A DNA stretch of 64,000 nt, taken from the NCBI GenBank assembly GCA_017509245.1, contig JAFWQC010000012.1:1-64000 (forward strand), read 5' to 3'. Within the stretch, counting starts at the first letter, position 1. Every line of letters starts with the position of its first letter. Below are positions 16,936-25,294 of the stretch, piece after piece. A program made the translations under genes and the position numbers. The notes below the pieces were generated by a model, which was given only the letters and a program-made list of their open reading frames with translations, was not told where the DNA came from and made no database searches. The DNA is from Clostridiales bacterium. GTDB taxonomy: Bacteria > Bacillota > Clostridia > Saccharofermentanales > Saccharofermentanaceae.

Positions 16936-17763
16936 TCAGGCTTTGCCTTCCTTGAACATCTTCATCATCTCGTTGGTAAGACTGTAATCGTCCGGCTGAA
17001 GGATAACATCTTCCCTGCTCCGCCACTCTGCGGTCTTAAGTTCGCCTGCATCCATCGTGATGGTATCGTCGCCGTCAACGTCGCAGTAAAAGCCTACGAG
17101 TATATCGTCGACTATGCCCCACGGCTGTGATTTGTAATAACGGATATTCCTGACCTTAAGTCCGGCCTCTTCCATGACCTCGCGGGCAACGGTCTCTTCA
17201 AGGGTCTCACCTATCTCGGTGAAACCCGCAATGAGGGCATAGTGTGCAAAACCCGTCCTGTACTGCGTCACAAGGATCTTATCGCCGTTTGTAACTCCGA
17301 CTATGACCGCAGGAACGATCCTTGGATAGATAACATTTCCACACTCACATCTTAACGCGCGTTCTTTATCGTCCCTGTACGTTTCCTTGCCGCACCACCC
17401 GCAGTATTTATTGCCTCTGTACCAGTTGGCGAGCTGAAGCGCGGTATAAGCGAGGAACACCCTGTATTTCTTGGCAGTGCCCGAACGCCTGAAAGCCCTG
17501 ACGTCAACAAACTCATATCCGTCAGGTATGATCAGATCCTCATCTTTCGCATCAAGGAAAAAGTAATTGTTCCCGTCATCTATCGAGAACAGGTAAATGA
17601 GCCTTTCAAGATATTCTGCGGGAAATTCATCCGCACGCGGAAAAAGGTCGCCCTTAACAAGGACGGCCTGCTTTCTGAAGGCTATTACGATGCTTGAGGC
17701 ATCAGCTTTTCGAGCCGGATAATAATGATTATCCAGCTTATGTGGAAAGATATCCTGGATCAT
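16936..17763 (-). CDS. nudC: NudC-type NAD(H)/NAD-RNA pyrophosphatase (Nudix)
   Basis: 275 residues. A zinc ribbon (YCGWCG ... RCECG, about residues 118-140) is followed by the Nudix domain. The Nudix box runs GFTEIGETLEE ... REVMEEAG (about 178-200), and the NudC marker SQPW lies about 11 residues beyond it. NudC enzymes hydrolyse NADH to NMNH and AMP and remove NAD caps from RNA. The N-terminal domain (1-115) is divergent, as is common. The start at 17763 has only a weak ribosome binding site. A 12-bp imperfect inverted repeat lies just upstream (17792-17837). Confidence 0.9.
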   Translation of the reverse strand: MIQDIFPHKLDNHYYPARKADASSIVIAFRKQAVLVKGDLFPRADEFPAEYLERLIYLFSIDDGNNYFFLDAKDEDLIIPDGYEFVDVRAFRRSGTAKKYRVFLAYTALQLANWYRGNKYCGWCGKETYRDDKERALRCECGNVIYPRIVPAVIVGVTNGDKILVTQYRTGFAHYALIAGFTEIGETLEETVAREVMEEAGLKVRNIRYYKSQPWGIVDDILVGFYCDVDGDDTITMDAGELKTAEWRSREDVILQPDDYSLTNEMMKMFKEGKA

Positions 17764-17791
17764 GATTTAGTTATCTCTTGATATGTTTTTA

Positions 17792-17837
17792 TCCTGAGCC
17801 GGTATCGAAAATATGTCTTTCCGGCACCGGATCAGGA
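17792..17837. repeat. Inverted repeat upstream of nudC
   Basis: TCCTGAGCCGGT (17792-17803) and ACCGGATCAGGA (17826-17837) pair at 11 of 12 positions. There is no T-run on either side, so it is not a standard terminator. Confidence 0.4.
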
Positions 17838-17850
17838 CAGTTATTTCTTA

Positions 17851-18258
17851 TCAGATATTGATCGTCTCAACAGGGCCTGTAAAGCCGCTGAATGTAGCCG
17901 TTGCATCCTTGAAGTAGAGAACCTGTGTGTTGTCGTCATCAGGATCATACATGGATTTGAGCTGGGGAAGCTTCTCGAGCATTGCAACCTTAACGTCACG
18001 GTTGTCATCATTAATGAGTTCGCCTGCTACGCGGAGCCATACGCCCGTGCTGCCGTCGAAAGCGCAGATCTCAGCCTTGGGGTTTGCTGCAAGCTGCTTT
18101 GAAACCGGCTTTACCTTGCCGGTCTGGATATAGAGCTTGCCGTCATAAACGAGCGCCGTGCCGAACGGTCTTACTCTGGGCTGGTCACCCTCAACGGTTG
18201 CCAGATAATAAGTCTGAGTCTTGTCCAAGAATTCGCATACCTTATCAATTCCTGCCAT
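17851..18258 (-). CDS. Pyridoxamine 5'-phosphate oxidase family (FMN-binding split barrel) protein
   Basis: 135 residues. The sequence has the split-barrel pattern of the small PNPOx-like proteins: KTQTYYLATVEGDQPRVRPF near residues 13-32, KLYIQTGKVKPVSKQL (about 41-56), and WLRVAGEL (about 74-81). These proteins bind FMN or F420-like flavins and are usually reductases of unknown substrate; PLP synthesis itself should not be assumed. The start at 18258 has a AGGAAT-like ribosome binding site. It may precede nudC in one transcript (88-base gap). Confidence 0.8.
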   Translation of the reverse strand: MAGIDKVCEFLDKTQTYYLATVEGDQPRVRPFGTALVYDGKLYIQTGKVKPVSKQLAANPKAEICAFDGSTGVWLRVAGELINDDNRDVKVAMLEKLPQLKSMYDPDDDNTQVLYFKDATATFSGFTGPVETINI

Positions 18259-18380
18259 AGTCGTATTCCTTTCTTATCCTGAAAAAGATGATGTAATTAT
18301 TATATGCTTTTTCTGCCGGCGTTTATACGGACTTTCCTCCTGAAGGTCATGTTAATTTTGTGGATAAATGATCTCTTGTC

Positions 18381-18809
18381 TTAAGATTCTTTTCTCTTTT
18401 TTCTGGCTTCCAGGATTGCATTTCTCTTATCTGCTGATTTCTTGATAACAAGAGCCGTGATGATCATGGCAATAAGTCCTAATGCCAGATAGATAGATGC
18501 ATAGATGAAGAATGCGGATTCGCCGAGATCGAAGAACAGCCATGCGCCGCAGACAAATAACAGAGCATTTAGTAAGGGGTTCCACCAGAATGTCTTTACC
18601 TGCTTGCCCGCGAAAAAGCCCGCCAGAGCAGAATAGACCGGATTGACCGCAAAGAACAGGATAAAGCTTATTGCCATGCTTGCTGTTCCCCTCACTGCCT
18701 TTACCGCAAGAAACGGCAGCGCGATCATGATAAATGCGGAAAGAAGTATCCATAAGACAGACTTCTTTGTCTTTGCTCTCTTCTCTTTTTCTGCTCTTGT
18801 AATGGTCAT
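18381..18809 (-). CDS. Unknown small membrane protein
   Basis: 142 residues from ATG 18809, which has CGGAGGAACAAT upstream; the longer frame to 18863 does not. The N-terminus is charged (TRAEKEKRAKTKKS), followed by four hydrophobic segments (about 18-38, 43-62, 72-92, 97-120) and a basic tail. The family is not recognised. It is divergent from the TetR gene. Confidence 0.6.
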   Translation of the reverse strand: MTITRAEKEKRAKTKKSVLWILLSAFIMIALPFLAVKAVRGTASMAISFILFFAVNPVYSALAGFFAGKQVKTFWWNPLLNALLFVCGAWLFFDLGESAFFIYASIYLALGLIAMIITALVIKKSADKRNAILEARKKRKES

Positions 18810-18934
18810 ATTGTTCCTCCGAAAATATATCCTGTCATTCCCACATAAGGATAATACGGCCATTATAACACGGCTTTATGCCGTATTGGCTTTACAGAGG
18901 CCCGGTTGCAGCCCTGAAATTTCTGTGCTATCTT

Positions 18935-18956
18935 ATTATTGAACGTGTTCAATAAT
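18935..18956. promoter_or_regulatory. Palindromic operator at the TetR gene
   Basis: ATTATTGAAC (18935-18944) and GTTCAATAAT (18947-18956), perfect 10-bp arms with a 2-bp centre, ending 12 bases before the tetR start codon. Size and position are typical of a TetR-family autoregulatory operator. Confidence 0.75.
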
Positions 18957-18968
18957 CGAGGTGCAGCA

Positions 18969-19547
18969 ATGCAGAAGGAAGAAAAACTTAATCTGACCAA
19001 AGAGAAACTGACTGATGCGACTTTCGCCCTTATGGAAGAAGCAGACGATCCGATGGGCGTGACTTCGCGGCAGATCGCAGGGCGTGCGGGCGTCAAGCCT
19101 TCCATGATCAATTACTGCTTCGGTTCACGCGAGAACCTTATATATCAGACTTTCCAGAAGCAGTACCTGAGTTTCCTTAATGAGACAAGGATAAAGAAGC
19201 TGATCGCATCAGATATCACGCCTAAGGATCTCCTTAAAAAGCTGCATTTCACAGTGGCAACGTGCCTTGTGGAAAACCCCAAGTTCACCCGTGCGATCAC
19301 TGGATATGTTCTCTTCTCAAGAGACCTTTCAAAGGAATCTTTCAGCTACCCCTATGTCAAAAAGCATTATGCGGGCAGAAAGACCGATAAGGAATGCATG
19401 CTCATTGCTTATGAACTCTCAGCAATGATGCAGCTGATCATATACCGCAAGGATGAGATCAGGGAGAATTTCGGGATCGATCTGGATAAGGACAGGGAGC
19501 TCAGAAAATATATCAATATGAGGATCGATCTTCTTTTGGGTGACTGA
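18969..19547 (+). CDS. TetR family transcriptional regulator
   Basis: 192 residues from ATG 18969 (GAGGTG upstream). The N-terminal helix-turn-helix is seen in TSRQIAGRAGVKPSMINYCFGSRENLI (landmark, about residues 33-60); the remainder is a helical ligand domain without a recognisable signature. The 22-bp palindrome just upstream is the likely operator. The downstream dikinase-like gene begins one base after this stop codon, so the regulator probably controls itself and that enzyme together. The ligand is unknown. Confidence 0.85.
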   Translation: MQKEEKLNLTKEKLTDATFALMEEADDPMGVTSRQIAGRAGVKPSMINYCFGSRENLIYQTFQKQYLSFLNETRIKKLIASDITPKDLLKKLHFTVATCLVENPKFTRAITGYVLFSRDLSKESFSYPYVKKHYAGRKTDKECMLIAYELSAMMQLIIYRKDEIRENFGIDLDKDRELRKYINMRIDLLLGD

Positions 19548-19548
19548 C

Positions 19549-21870
19549 ATGAACTATATTTTTGATCTGGGTTCCATACCGTCTTCAAAGCTCGGGAAAG
19601 CCGGCGGCAAAGCATCTTCCTTATCCCTCATGATTCAGAACTTAAAGCTCAGGATCCCTTCCGGGTACGTCATCACCGCGGACGGTTTTCGCGACGGGAA
19701 AATAATTGAAGAAGCTTCGGAAGAACTTACCGTACTGACTGCACGTCTCAACAAAAACAGGACTTATGCCGTAAGGTCTTCTGCCATCGGCGAAGACGGC
19801 GCGGACAATTCCTTTGCAGGACAGTATGAGACCCTGACGGATGTGGGCGTGGACGGGATCAGTGATGCCGTGTCCATAGTCGCTTCATCCGCCCAAAATG
19901 ACCGCGTCGGAAGTTATAAAGACCGGAACGGCATAGAAAGCGAAGGGATCGGAGTCATTATCCAGGAGTTCGTGAGGCCGGATTTTGCAGGCGTGATCTT
20001 TACGTCTGATGTCATAACCGGAAGAGACGATAAACTGACCGGCAATTACGTTGCGGGCGAAGGCGAGAAGCTCGTGTCCGGAACCGCGGATGCCAATGAG
20101 TTCAGGATCGGTGTCCTTGACGGTTCCTATGAAGGTCCTGATGAGCTTGCCCCGTTCTCGAAAATTCTCCGCAAATACTGCCTCGCGATCCGTTCGTTTT
20201 ATAAGATGCCAATGGACATCGAATGGGCCGTATCAGGCTCTAAAGTCTATATTCTGCAGGCGCGACCGATAACGACGCTCTTGAGGCTGAACCCTAAAGA
20301 TTACGATATCAACGGCACACGCTCGGGATATAAGCTCCTTACCAAGACCAATGTCGGCGAGATCTTCATGAAGCCCGTAAGCCCAATGACTTTCAGTGTC
20401 TTAGAGAAGATAAACGGTTTCCTGGGCCTCCCTGACTGGCTCGACAACATCTGCGGCCAGGAATACATGAACATTTCCGTCATGTGCTCTTTGATGGTAA
20501 CCCTTGGTGTGAAGCGCGAAAAGGCTTACGATACGGTCCGCGATCTTGCAGGCAACATACCCGAAGGCCTGGAGATCCCACTGTCCCCTTTTGACGGCAA
20601 AGCATTCAAAAAGAATCTGATAAGGCTCCTGTTCCCGAAGGACAAATCCGGTCTCACCAGAAAGCAGAAGCATGAGATGGTCTTGAACCTTCATGAGATC
20701 TCTGAAGAACTTATCAGCCGGATACATGGCATCGCCTCCCCTTCTGAGCTTATGGATTTCTGGGATAACGTTCTGCTGCCGCACTTAAATGACGGGCTGG
20801 CTTCGATAATGGCCGAGAGCGGAACATCTCTGGTCCCGCTTTTTAACCTGCGCAAAAAGATAACAGAAATTGCTGGCGAAGACATGGCAAACAGGATCCT
20901 CGGAGGATGTGTCGGCGTTATCGACTGCATGAAGCCTGCGCTGCTCCTTGAAGATGTCATGGAAGGCCGGATGACGCGGGAGGAATATGTAAAGATCTGC
21001 GGTCACCGCTCAGCTGATGAGATGGAACTGATGGCGCCCCGCCCTTATGAGGACCCGTCATTCCCTGAAGCTTTGCTCAAGGACCGCATGGCTTCCGGCT
21101 CTGATCTTCATAAGATGCTGGAGCTTCAGAGATCGGAATATGAGAAGGCGCTTGCGGAATTCAAAGAAAAATATCCCTCCAAAAGCAGATGGATCAGCAA
21201 ACAGATGGAAAAGTTCATACACGCCAATGTGTTCAGGGAAGATATCAGGAGCAAGGGTGTCCGCATTTTCTGTGTGTTCAGGGAATACTGTCTTAAGGCA
21301 GGAGAACTTACCGGCATAGGAAACGATATCTTTATGCTTGGTTATAAGGAGATGTTCTCGCTTCTTACGGGCGATAAGACCGCCCTTCAATATATCCCTC
21401 TGCGCAGGGTCTCTTATGAAAGATACCTCTCATATCCTTCATTCCCGAATCTTATCGCAGGACGGTTTGACCCTGAAGCGTGGCTGAAGGATCCTTCAAG
21501 AAGAAATGATGTCTATGTAAGCGACTCCGCTTTGGAAAGCGATACGGATTCTGATGTAAAGGGCTTTGCGGGAGCCGCCGGGATCGTTACCGGAACGATC
21601 CGCGTTATCGAAGACGTAAGCCGGGCAGATCAGATAATCCCCGGCGAGATCCTGGTCACCCGCGCAACAAACGTCGGCTGGACAGTTGTATTCCACAAGG
21701 TGTCCGCGATCGTTACTGACATCGGTGCACCTTTGTCTCACGCGGCGATCGTCGCGCGCGAATTCGGCATACCCGCGGTCGTCGGATGCCGCAATGCGAC
21801 CACGGTCTTAAAGACAGGCGATGTCGTTACGGTCGACGGCAGCAAGGGCACTGTAACGGTCGTAAAGTAA
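19549..21870 (+). CDS. PEP-synthase-like dikinase with Rph (rifamycin phosphotransferase) domain order
   Basis: 773 residues from ATG 19549 (a GTG at 19540 is in frame). Residues 1-255 are an ATP-grasp PPDK_N domain (KAGGKASSLSL, YAVRSSAIGEDG, SFAGQYET, IQEFVRPDFAGVIFTS, DIEWA). The middle (about 256-660) is a helical region of unclear family. The C-terminal swivelling phosphohistidine domain has catalytic His731 in APLSHAAIVAREFGIPAVVG. There is no C-terminal PEP/pyruvate barrel, so it is not a PEP synthase or PPDK. The order ATP-substrate-His is that of Rph, which phosphorylates rifamycins using ATP. The substrate here is unknown. It is cotranscribed with the TetR gene. Confidence 0.8.
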   Translation: MNYIFDLGSIPSSKLGKAGGKASSLSLMIQNLKLRIPSGYVITADGFRDGKIIEEASEELTVLTARLNKNRTYAVRSSAIGEDGADNSFAGQYETLTDVGVDGISDAVSIVASSAQNDRVGSYKDRNGIESEGIGVIIQEFVRPDFAGVIFTSDVITGRDDKLTGNYVAGEGEKLVSGTADANEFRIGVLDGSYEGPDELAPFSKILRKYCLAIRSFYKMPMDIEWAVSGSKVYILQARPITTLLRLNPKDYDINGTRSGYKLLTKTNVGEIFMKPVSPMTFSVLEKINGFLGLPDWLDNICGQEYMNISVMCSLMVTLGVKREKAYDTVRDLAGNIPEGLEIPLSPFDGKAFKKNLIRLLFPKDKSGLTRKQKHEMVLNLHEISEELISRIHGIASPSELMDFWDNVLLPHLNDGLASIMAESGTSLVPLFNLRKKITEIAGEDMANRILGGCVGVIDCMKPALLLEDVMEGRMTREEYVKICGHRSADEMELMAPRPYEDPSFPEALLKDRMASGSDLHKMLELQRSEYEKALAEFKEKYPSKSRWISKQMEKFIHANVFREDIRSKGVRIFCVFREYCLKAGELTGIGNDIFMLGYKEMFSLLTGDKTALQYIPLRRVSYERYLSYPSFPNLIAGRFDPEAWLKDPSRRNDVYVSDSALESDTDSDVKGFAGAAGIVTGTIRVIEDVSRADQIIPGEILVTRATNVGWTVVFHKVSAIVTDIGAPLSHAAIVAREFGIPAVVGCRNATTVLKTGDVVTVDGSKGTVTVVK

Positions 21871-21873
21871 GCA

Positions 21874-21916
21874 TTTTCGAGAGTCCGGGCGGATCTTTCT
21901 AATATCCGTTTTCGAG
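21874..21916. repeat. Two direct copies of the TTTTCGAG element
   Basis: TTTTCGAG at 21874-21881 and 21909-21916, 35 bases apart, in the gap before the TIR gene. Confidence 0.5.
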
Positions 21917-21941
21917 AGCTGCAACAATATGTGATACCACG

Positions 21942-21994
21942 CTGTAATAAGTAACAACAAGGCAAATATGCCCGTGTTTATGTTACTATTACAG
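21942..21994. repeat. Large dyad upstream of the TIR gene
   Basis: CTGTAATAAGTAACA (21942-21956) pairs with TGTTACTATTACAG (21981-21994) with one bulged base. Inside lies a second small dyad, GGCA...TGCC (21961-21972). It ends 30 bases before the TIR start. It could be an operator or an mRNA structure; there is no T-run. Confidence 0.5.
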
Positions 21995-22024
21995 TTGAAG
22001 CAAATATATCAAAGGGATCACAAC

Positions 22025-25000
22025 ATGATAGATTTTTATAACGCGTTTATCTCGTACAGGCACGCCCCGTTAGATTCGGCTATTGCCACACATGTTCAGA
22101 GAAAACTTGAACATTTCCATGTTCCGCACAAGCTTAAGAAGAAACTAAAGCGCCAAAAAATCACGCGGATATTCAGAGATAAGGACGAACTTCCGATCAC
22201 GAGCGATCTTACGGAGACCATCACCGAAGCTTTGGAGAAGGCTGACTGCCTGATCGTTATCTGCTCGACCAGCACGAAGGATTCGGTCTGGGTCAAGAGG
22301 GAGATCAGCACCTTCCTTAAGACGCACACCAGGGATAAGGTCCTGACTGTACTTTGCGACGGTGAGCCTTTTGATGTCATTCCCGAAGAACTCCTTAAGA
22401 CTGAAAAGGAATTCACGGATGATAACGGATTTACTCACACGGTAACGGTTCCTGTGGAGCCCTTGTCATGTGACTACAGACTGCCCCGTTCAACGGCAGA
22501 CAAGGAAGAGCTCCCGCGTCTTGCCGCAGCTCTCCTCGGTTGTTCTTACGACGAACTTCAGAGAAGGAGCAGACAGTACAGGATCAGGCGCACGACAGCC
22601 ATTGTGAGCGCAGCTTTCGCGGCTCTGATCGGCTTCGGTGCCTATATGGCTTATACGGGCAAGAAGATCAATGACAGTTATATCGAGTCTTTGAGGACCA
22701 GATCTGTTTATCTCGCAAATGAGGCTGAACAGCTGCTTTCAGAAGGCAAACGACTCGATGCGCTCTATCTTTCCGTTGCCGCGCTTCCCGGTGAAGACAA
22801 TCCAAATATGCCCGTTACGGCACCTGCTGTACGCTCCATAATCGATGCAACCTGTGCATACAAGAACAATCACGGGGCTGTTTTTACACCTTCATGGAAC
22901 TATAAGGCTGACAGGCCTATTTCGGTCTTCATTTCTACTGATAACTGCTCCCGCATCGCTGCATTGGATCAATCCGGCAACGCATACTGCTGGGACACAT
23001 ATACACACGAACTGCTTTTACATAAGAAAGGTGAGTACGACGAACGTGACATTCTCTTTTTAGATGATGACACTGTCATAATTACTTACTCCGACCATAT
23101 AGAAGCATATAACGTACCGACCAACACTCTCATCTGGGATTATCAGGTTGAAGACAGAACAACTTTCCAGAAAGAAGATGTTGTATGCGCTGACCACGCT
23201 GTCTTCTTCGGTATCAGCAACGGAGATATCGTCAAGCTGTCGGGAAAGGACGGCAGTGTCCTTGATACCTACCACGTATTGGATAGTCTCATTTACGACA
23301 CCGTAAAAAACCTGGCAGTATCCCCGGACGGCAAATTGCTGGCTTTTTCCGACTCTACTTTCATTTTCAATGAAAACGATCAGATACATATATACAACAC
23401 GGAAACCCGTACCGGATACAGTAACAACATTGATTCATATATTATCTGGACTCTGGAGTTCCTGTCGGACGGCCATCTTTGTGTTGCGGCAAGCGACAGC
23501 ACCGGTGATATGTCTCTGGCTTTCAGCAGCGACCTGACTTTTATTACGGATGCCAAAGCAGATTTTTACTGTTTTGACGAAAAGATGAATACATGCTGGT
23601 CGACGGAAATGGTATTTGCGGATCTGTCACTGGAATTATCCATTCTCGAACTGCCTACGCGCGGAGCTGTCCTGTTTGGCACCGGCGATACTGCTGTCAT
23701 CTATGATATTAAGACCGGAGAAGTGAAGCAACATTTTAAGACAGGCAGCTCCATCATGAACGCAGATGATTTCAACGATAACGGCTTGCCGGAATTCATC
23801 TGCAGACAGGGCGACTATGTTCTTGCGCTGAACACGGATTCTAATAACCTCGCGAAATATTCAGCCCTTTGCAATGATGTCTCGTTCGGAGCCATGGATG
23901 ACCAGCTCTTTGCAGTTCAGCGGGATGGCACAGATATCATCTGTTACAACCGTTTTCTGCAGGATGATGAATGGACAGGCATCTCTGCTTACGGCGGTTT
24001 TTTCTCCGGCTCTTCCTATCAGACATCCTATGTCAAAGATGACACCCTCGTAATCGCTGCAAAGATAAGCGATTCACATGATATGAGAATAAGTGTCATC
24101 GATATGAACAAAGGTAAGCTTGTTTTCACGGAAGATATTCCTGAAGTGACTTACCTTTCCATTAATTTCAAGATCGATTGCTTTGAAGACGAGCTCTACG
24201 GAGTATTCGGATATGATATCTATCATATCGATATCGAGAACGAGACCGTCGAGAAGATAGACATCCAGCTTGAAGGATTAGCGTGTGAGACCAACGGAAA
24301 GATAGTGGATTTACATTTTACAAGCAGTGAATTGTCCATGTCGGTAATGGATCTTGACGGTTCTCTTCCCAAAGACTATAAACCTATTGAAATAGGCGAT
24401 ACTGCGGCTTCAGCCTATATAAAAGGTGCATACTACATTGAAAGCCTGGATACTGTTTTCGTTCCGCTCGAGAACAGGCTCTTCTATGCAGATCTTTCCT
24501 CTTCAAATATCCAGGAAATAGATCTTTCGAAAAGCTGGAACACCAAAGGTGCATATTCGTTTTCAGTGGCAGTTGCCGATGACGGTTCGAAGATCTGCTT
24601 CACTGACGGTAAAAACCTTCTGGTAACAGACAGCTCCTATGAGGAGATTTTCTCGTTCCATTTAAACTGCGAGTACAGGTGCAGCGCAACTTTCAGGGAT
24701 GATATTTTATATGTTGTCGCAGACAATACCCTGTCTCTGTATGACGCTACGAGCGGCGAGCTCCTGACCAGGTACGAGATGAGCCTTTACGGTTTAGACG
24801 AGGCCGTTTTCCATTTTGACGACGGGAACAATCAGCTCTTCATTCAGACGGGTGACCAGATAAGTATTTTCGATACTGTCAGCTGGACGGAAATTCTATG
24901 TATTGAGGGCGTTTATTGCTATCACCCCGGCTCTGACCGCTTCTACGTTTTTTCATATTTAACAGACTCGGAATGCTCTGTCGGTTACATAAAGAATTAT

Positions 25001-25087
25001 TCTCTGGATGACCTGATCGAAAAGGCAAAGACTCAGCTGAACGGACAGGAGCCTTCCGTCGACCTCAGATCCAAGTACGGCATCTGA
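22025..25087 (+). CDS. TIR-domain membrane protein with large WD40-like/beta-propeller region
   Basis: 1020 residues from ATG 22025. Residues 1-150 are a bacterial TIR domain: FYNAFISYRHA at the start, FRDKDELP, DCLIVICSTS and WVKREIS, where E93 matches the catalytic glutamate of NAD-cleaving TIR domains. A membrane helix follows at about 191-211, then a helical segment RSVYLANEAEQLLSEG (typical of STAND/WD40 proteins). The last ~750 residues are beta-rich with many degenerate propeller-like blades (e.g. FSDSTFIFNENDQIHIYNTET, KICFTDGKNLLVTD). The TIR domain should be cytoplasmic and the propeller outside. No NTPase domain is present. The role could be stress or phage sensing by NAD depletion, or scaffolding; the evidence does not decide. 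Confidence 0.85.
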   Translation: MIDFYNAFISYRHAPLDSAIATHVQRKLEHFHVPHKLKKKLKRQKITRIFRDKDELPITSDLTETITEALEKADCLIVICSTSTKDSVWVKREISTFLKTHTRDKVLTVLCDGEPFDVIPEELLKTEKEFTDDNGFTHTVTVPVEPLSCDYRLPRSTADKEELPRLAAALLGCSYDELQRRSRQYRIRRTTAIVSAAFAALIGFGAYMAYTGKKINDSYIESLRTRSVYLANEAEQLLSEGKRLDALYLSVAALPGEDNPNMPVTAPAVRSIIDATCAYKNNHGAVFTPSWNYKADRPISVFISTDNCSRIAALDQSGNAYCWDTYTHELLLHKKGEYDERDILFLDDDTVIITYSDHIEAYNVPTNTLIWDYQVEDRTTFQKEDVVCADHAVFFGISNGDIVKLSGKDGSVLDTYHVLDSLIYDTVKNLAVSPDGKLLAFSDSTFIFNENDQIHIYNTETRTGYSNNIDSYIIWTLEFLSDGHLCVAASDSTGDMSLAFSSDLTFITDAKADFYCFDEKMNTCWSTEMVFADLSLELSILELPTRGAVLFGTGDTAVIYDIKTGEVKQHFKTGSSIMNADDFNDNGLPEFICRQGDYVLALNTDSNNLAKYSALCNDVSFGAMDDQLFAVQRDGTDIICYNRFLQDDEWTGISAYGGFFSGSSYQTSYVKDDTLVIAAKISDSHDMRISVIDMNKGKLVFTEDIPEVTYLSINFKIDCFEDELYGVFGYDIYHIDIENETVEKIDIQLEGLACETNGKIVDLHFTSSELSMSVMDLDGSLPKDYKPIEIGDTAASAYIKGAYYIESLDTVFVPLENRLFYADLSSSNIQEIDLSKSWNTKGAYSFSVAVADDGSKICFTDGKNLLVTDSSYEEIFSFHLNCEYRCSATFRDDILYVVADNTLSLYDATSGELLTRYEMSLYGLDEAVFHFDDGNNQLFIQTGDQISIFDTVSWTEILCIEGVYCYHPGSDRFYVFSYLTDSECSVGYIKNYSLDDLIEKAKTQLNGQEPSVDLRSKYGI

Positions 25088-25142
25088 GATCAGTTGGGCT
25101 GCTGATGTCCGGTCAGGTGGTTGATTCATGTTTGATGACCGG

Positions 25143-25158
25143 TTTTCGAGCGCGCGAA
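25143..25158. repeat. Intergenic TTTTCGAG-family element
   Basis: TTTTCGAG continuing into GCGCGCGAAAA, between the convergent TIR and DHH genes. Confidence 0.45.
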
Positions 25159-25202
25159 AATTAAACGGCAAGGCTGTATTCGTGGTCCGTGGGATAGAAA
25201 AA

Positions 25203-25291
25203 TTAACCTATATGCCCCAAAAATGACCATATAGTTCAAGAAACCGTGCTTTTCTTGAACTACATGCCCTAAAAACGGCCATATAGGTTAA
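25203..25291. repeat. Nested repeat: two 27-bp direct copies forming a large inverted structure
   Basis: Units at 25208-25234 and 25260-25286 differ at four positions; each runs from CTAYATG to CATATAG. Outer arms TTAACCTATATG / CATATAGGTTAA (25203-25214, 25280-25291) and inner arms AGTTCAAGAAA / TTTCTTGAACT (25233-25243, 25251-25261) are perfect inverted repeats. It lies between convergent genes, four bases from the DHH stop codon, so it may act as a bidirectional terminator, though no T-run is present. Confidence 0.65.
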
Positions 25292-25294
25292 CGC

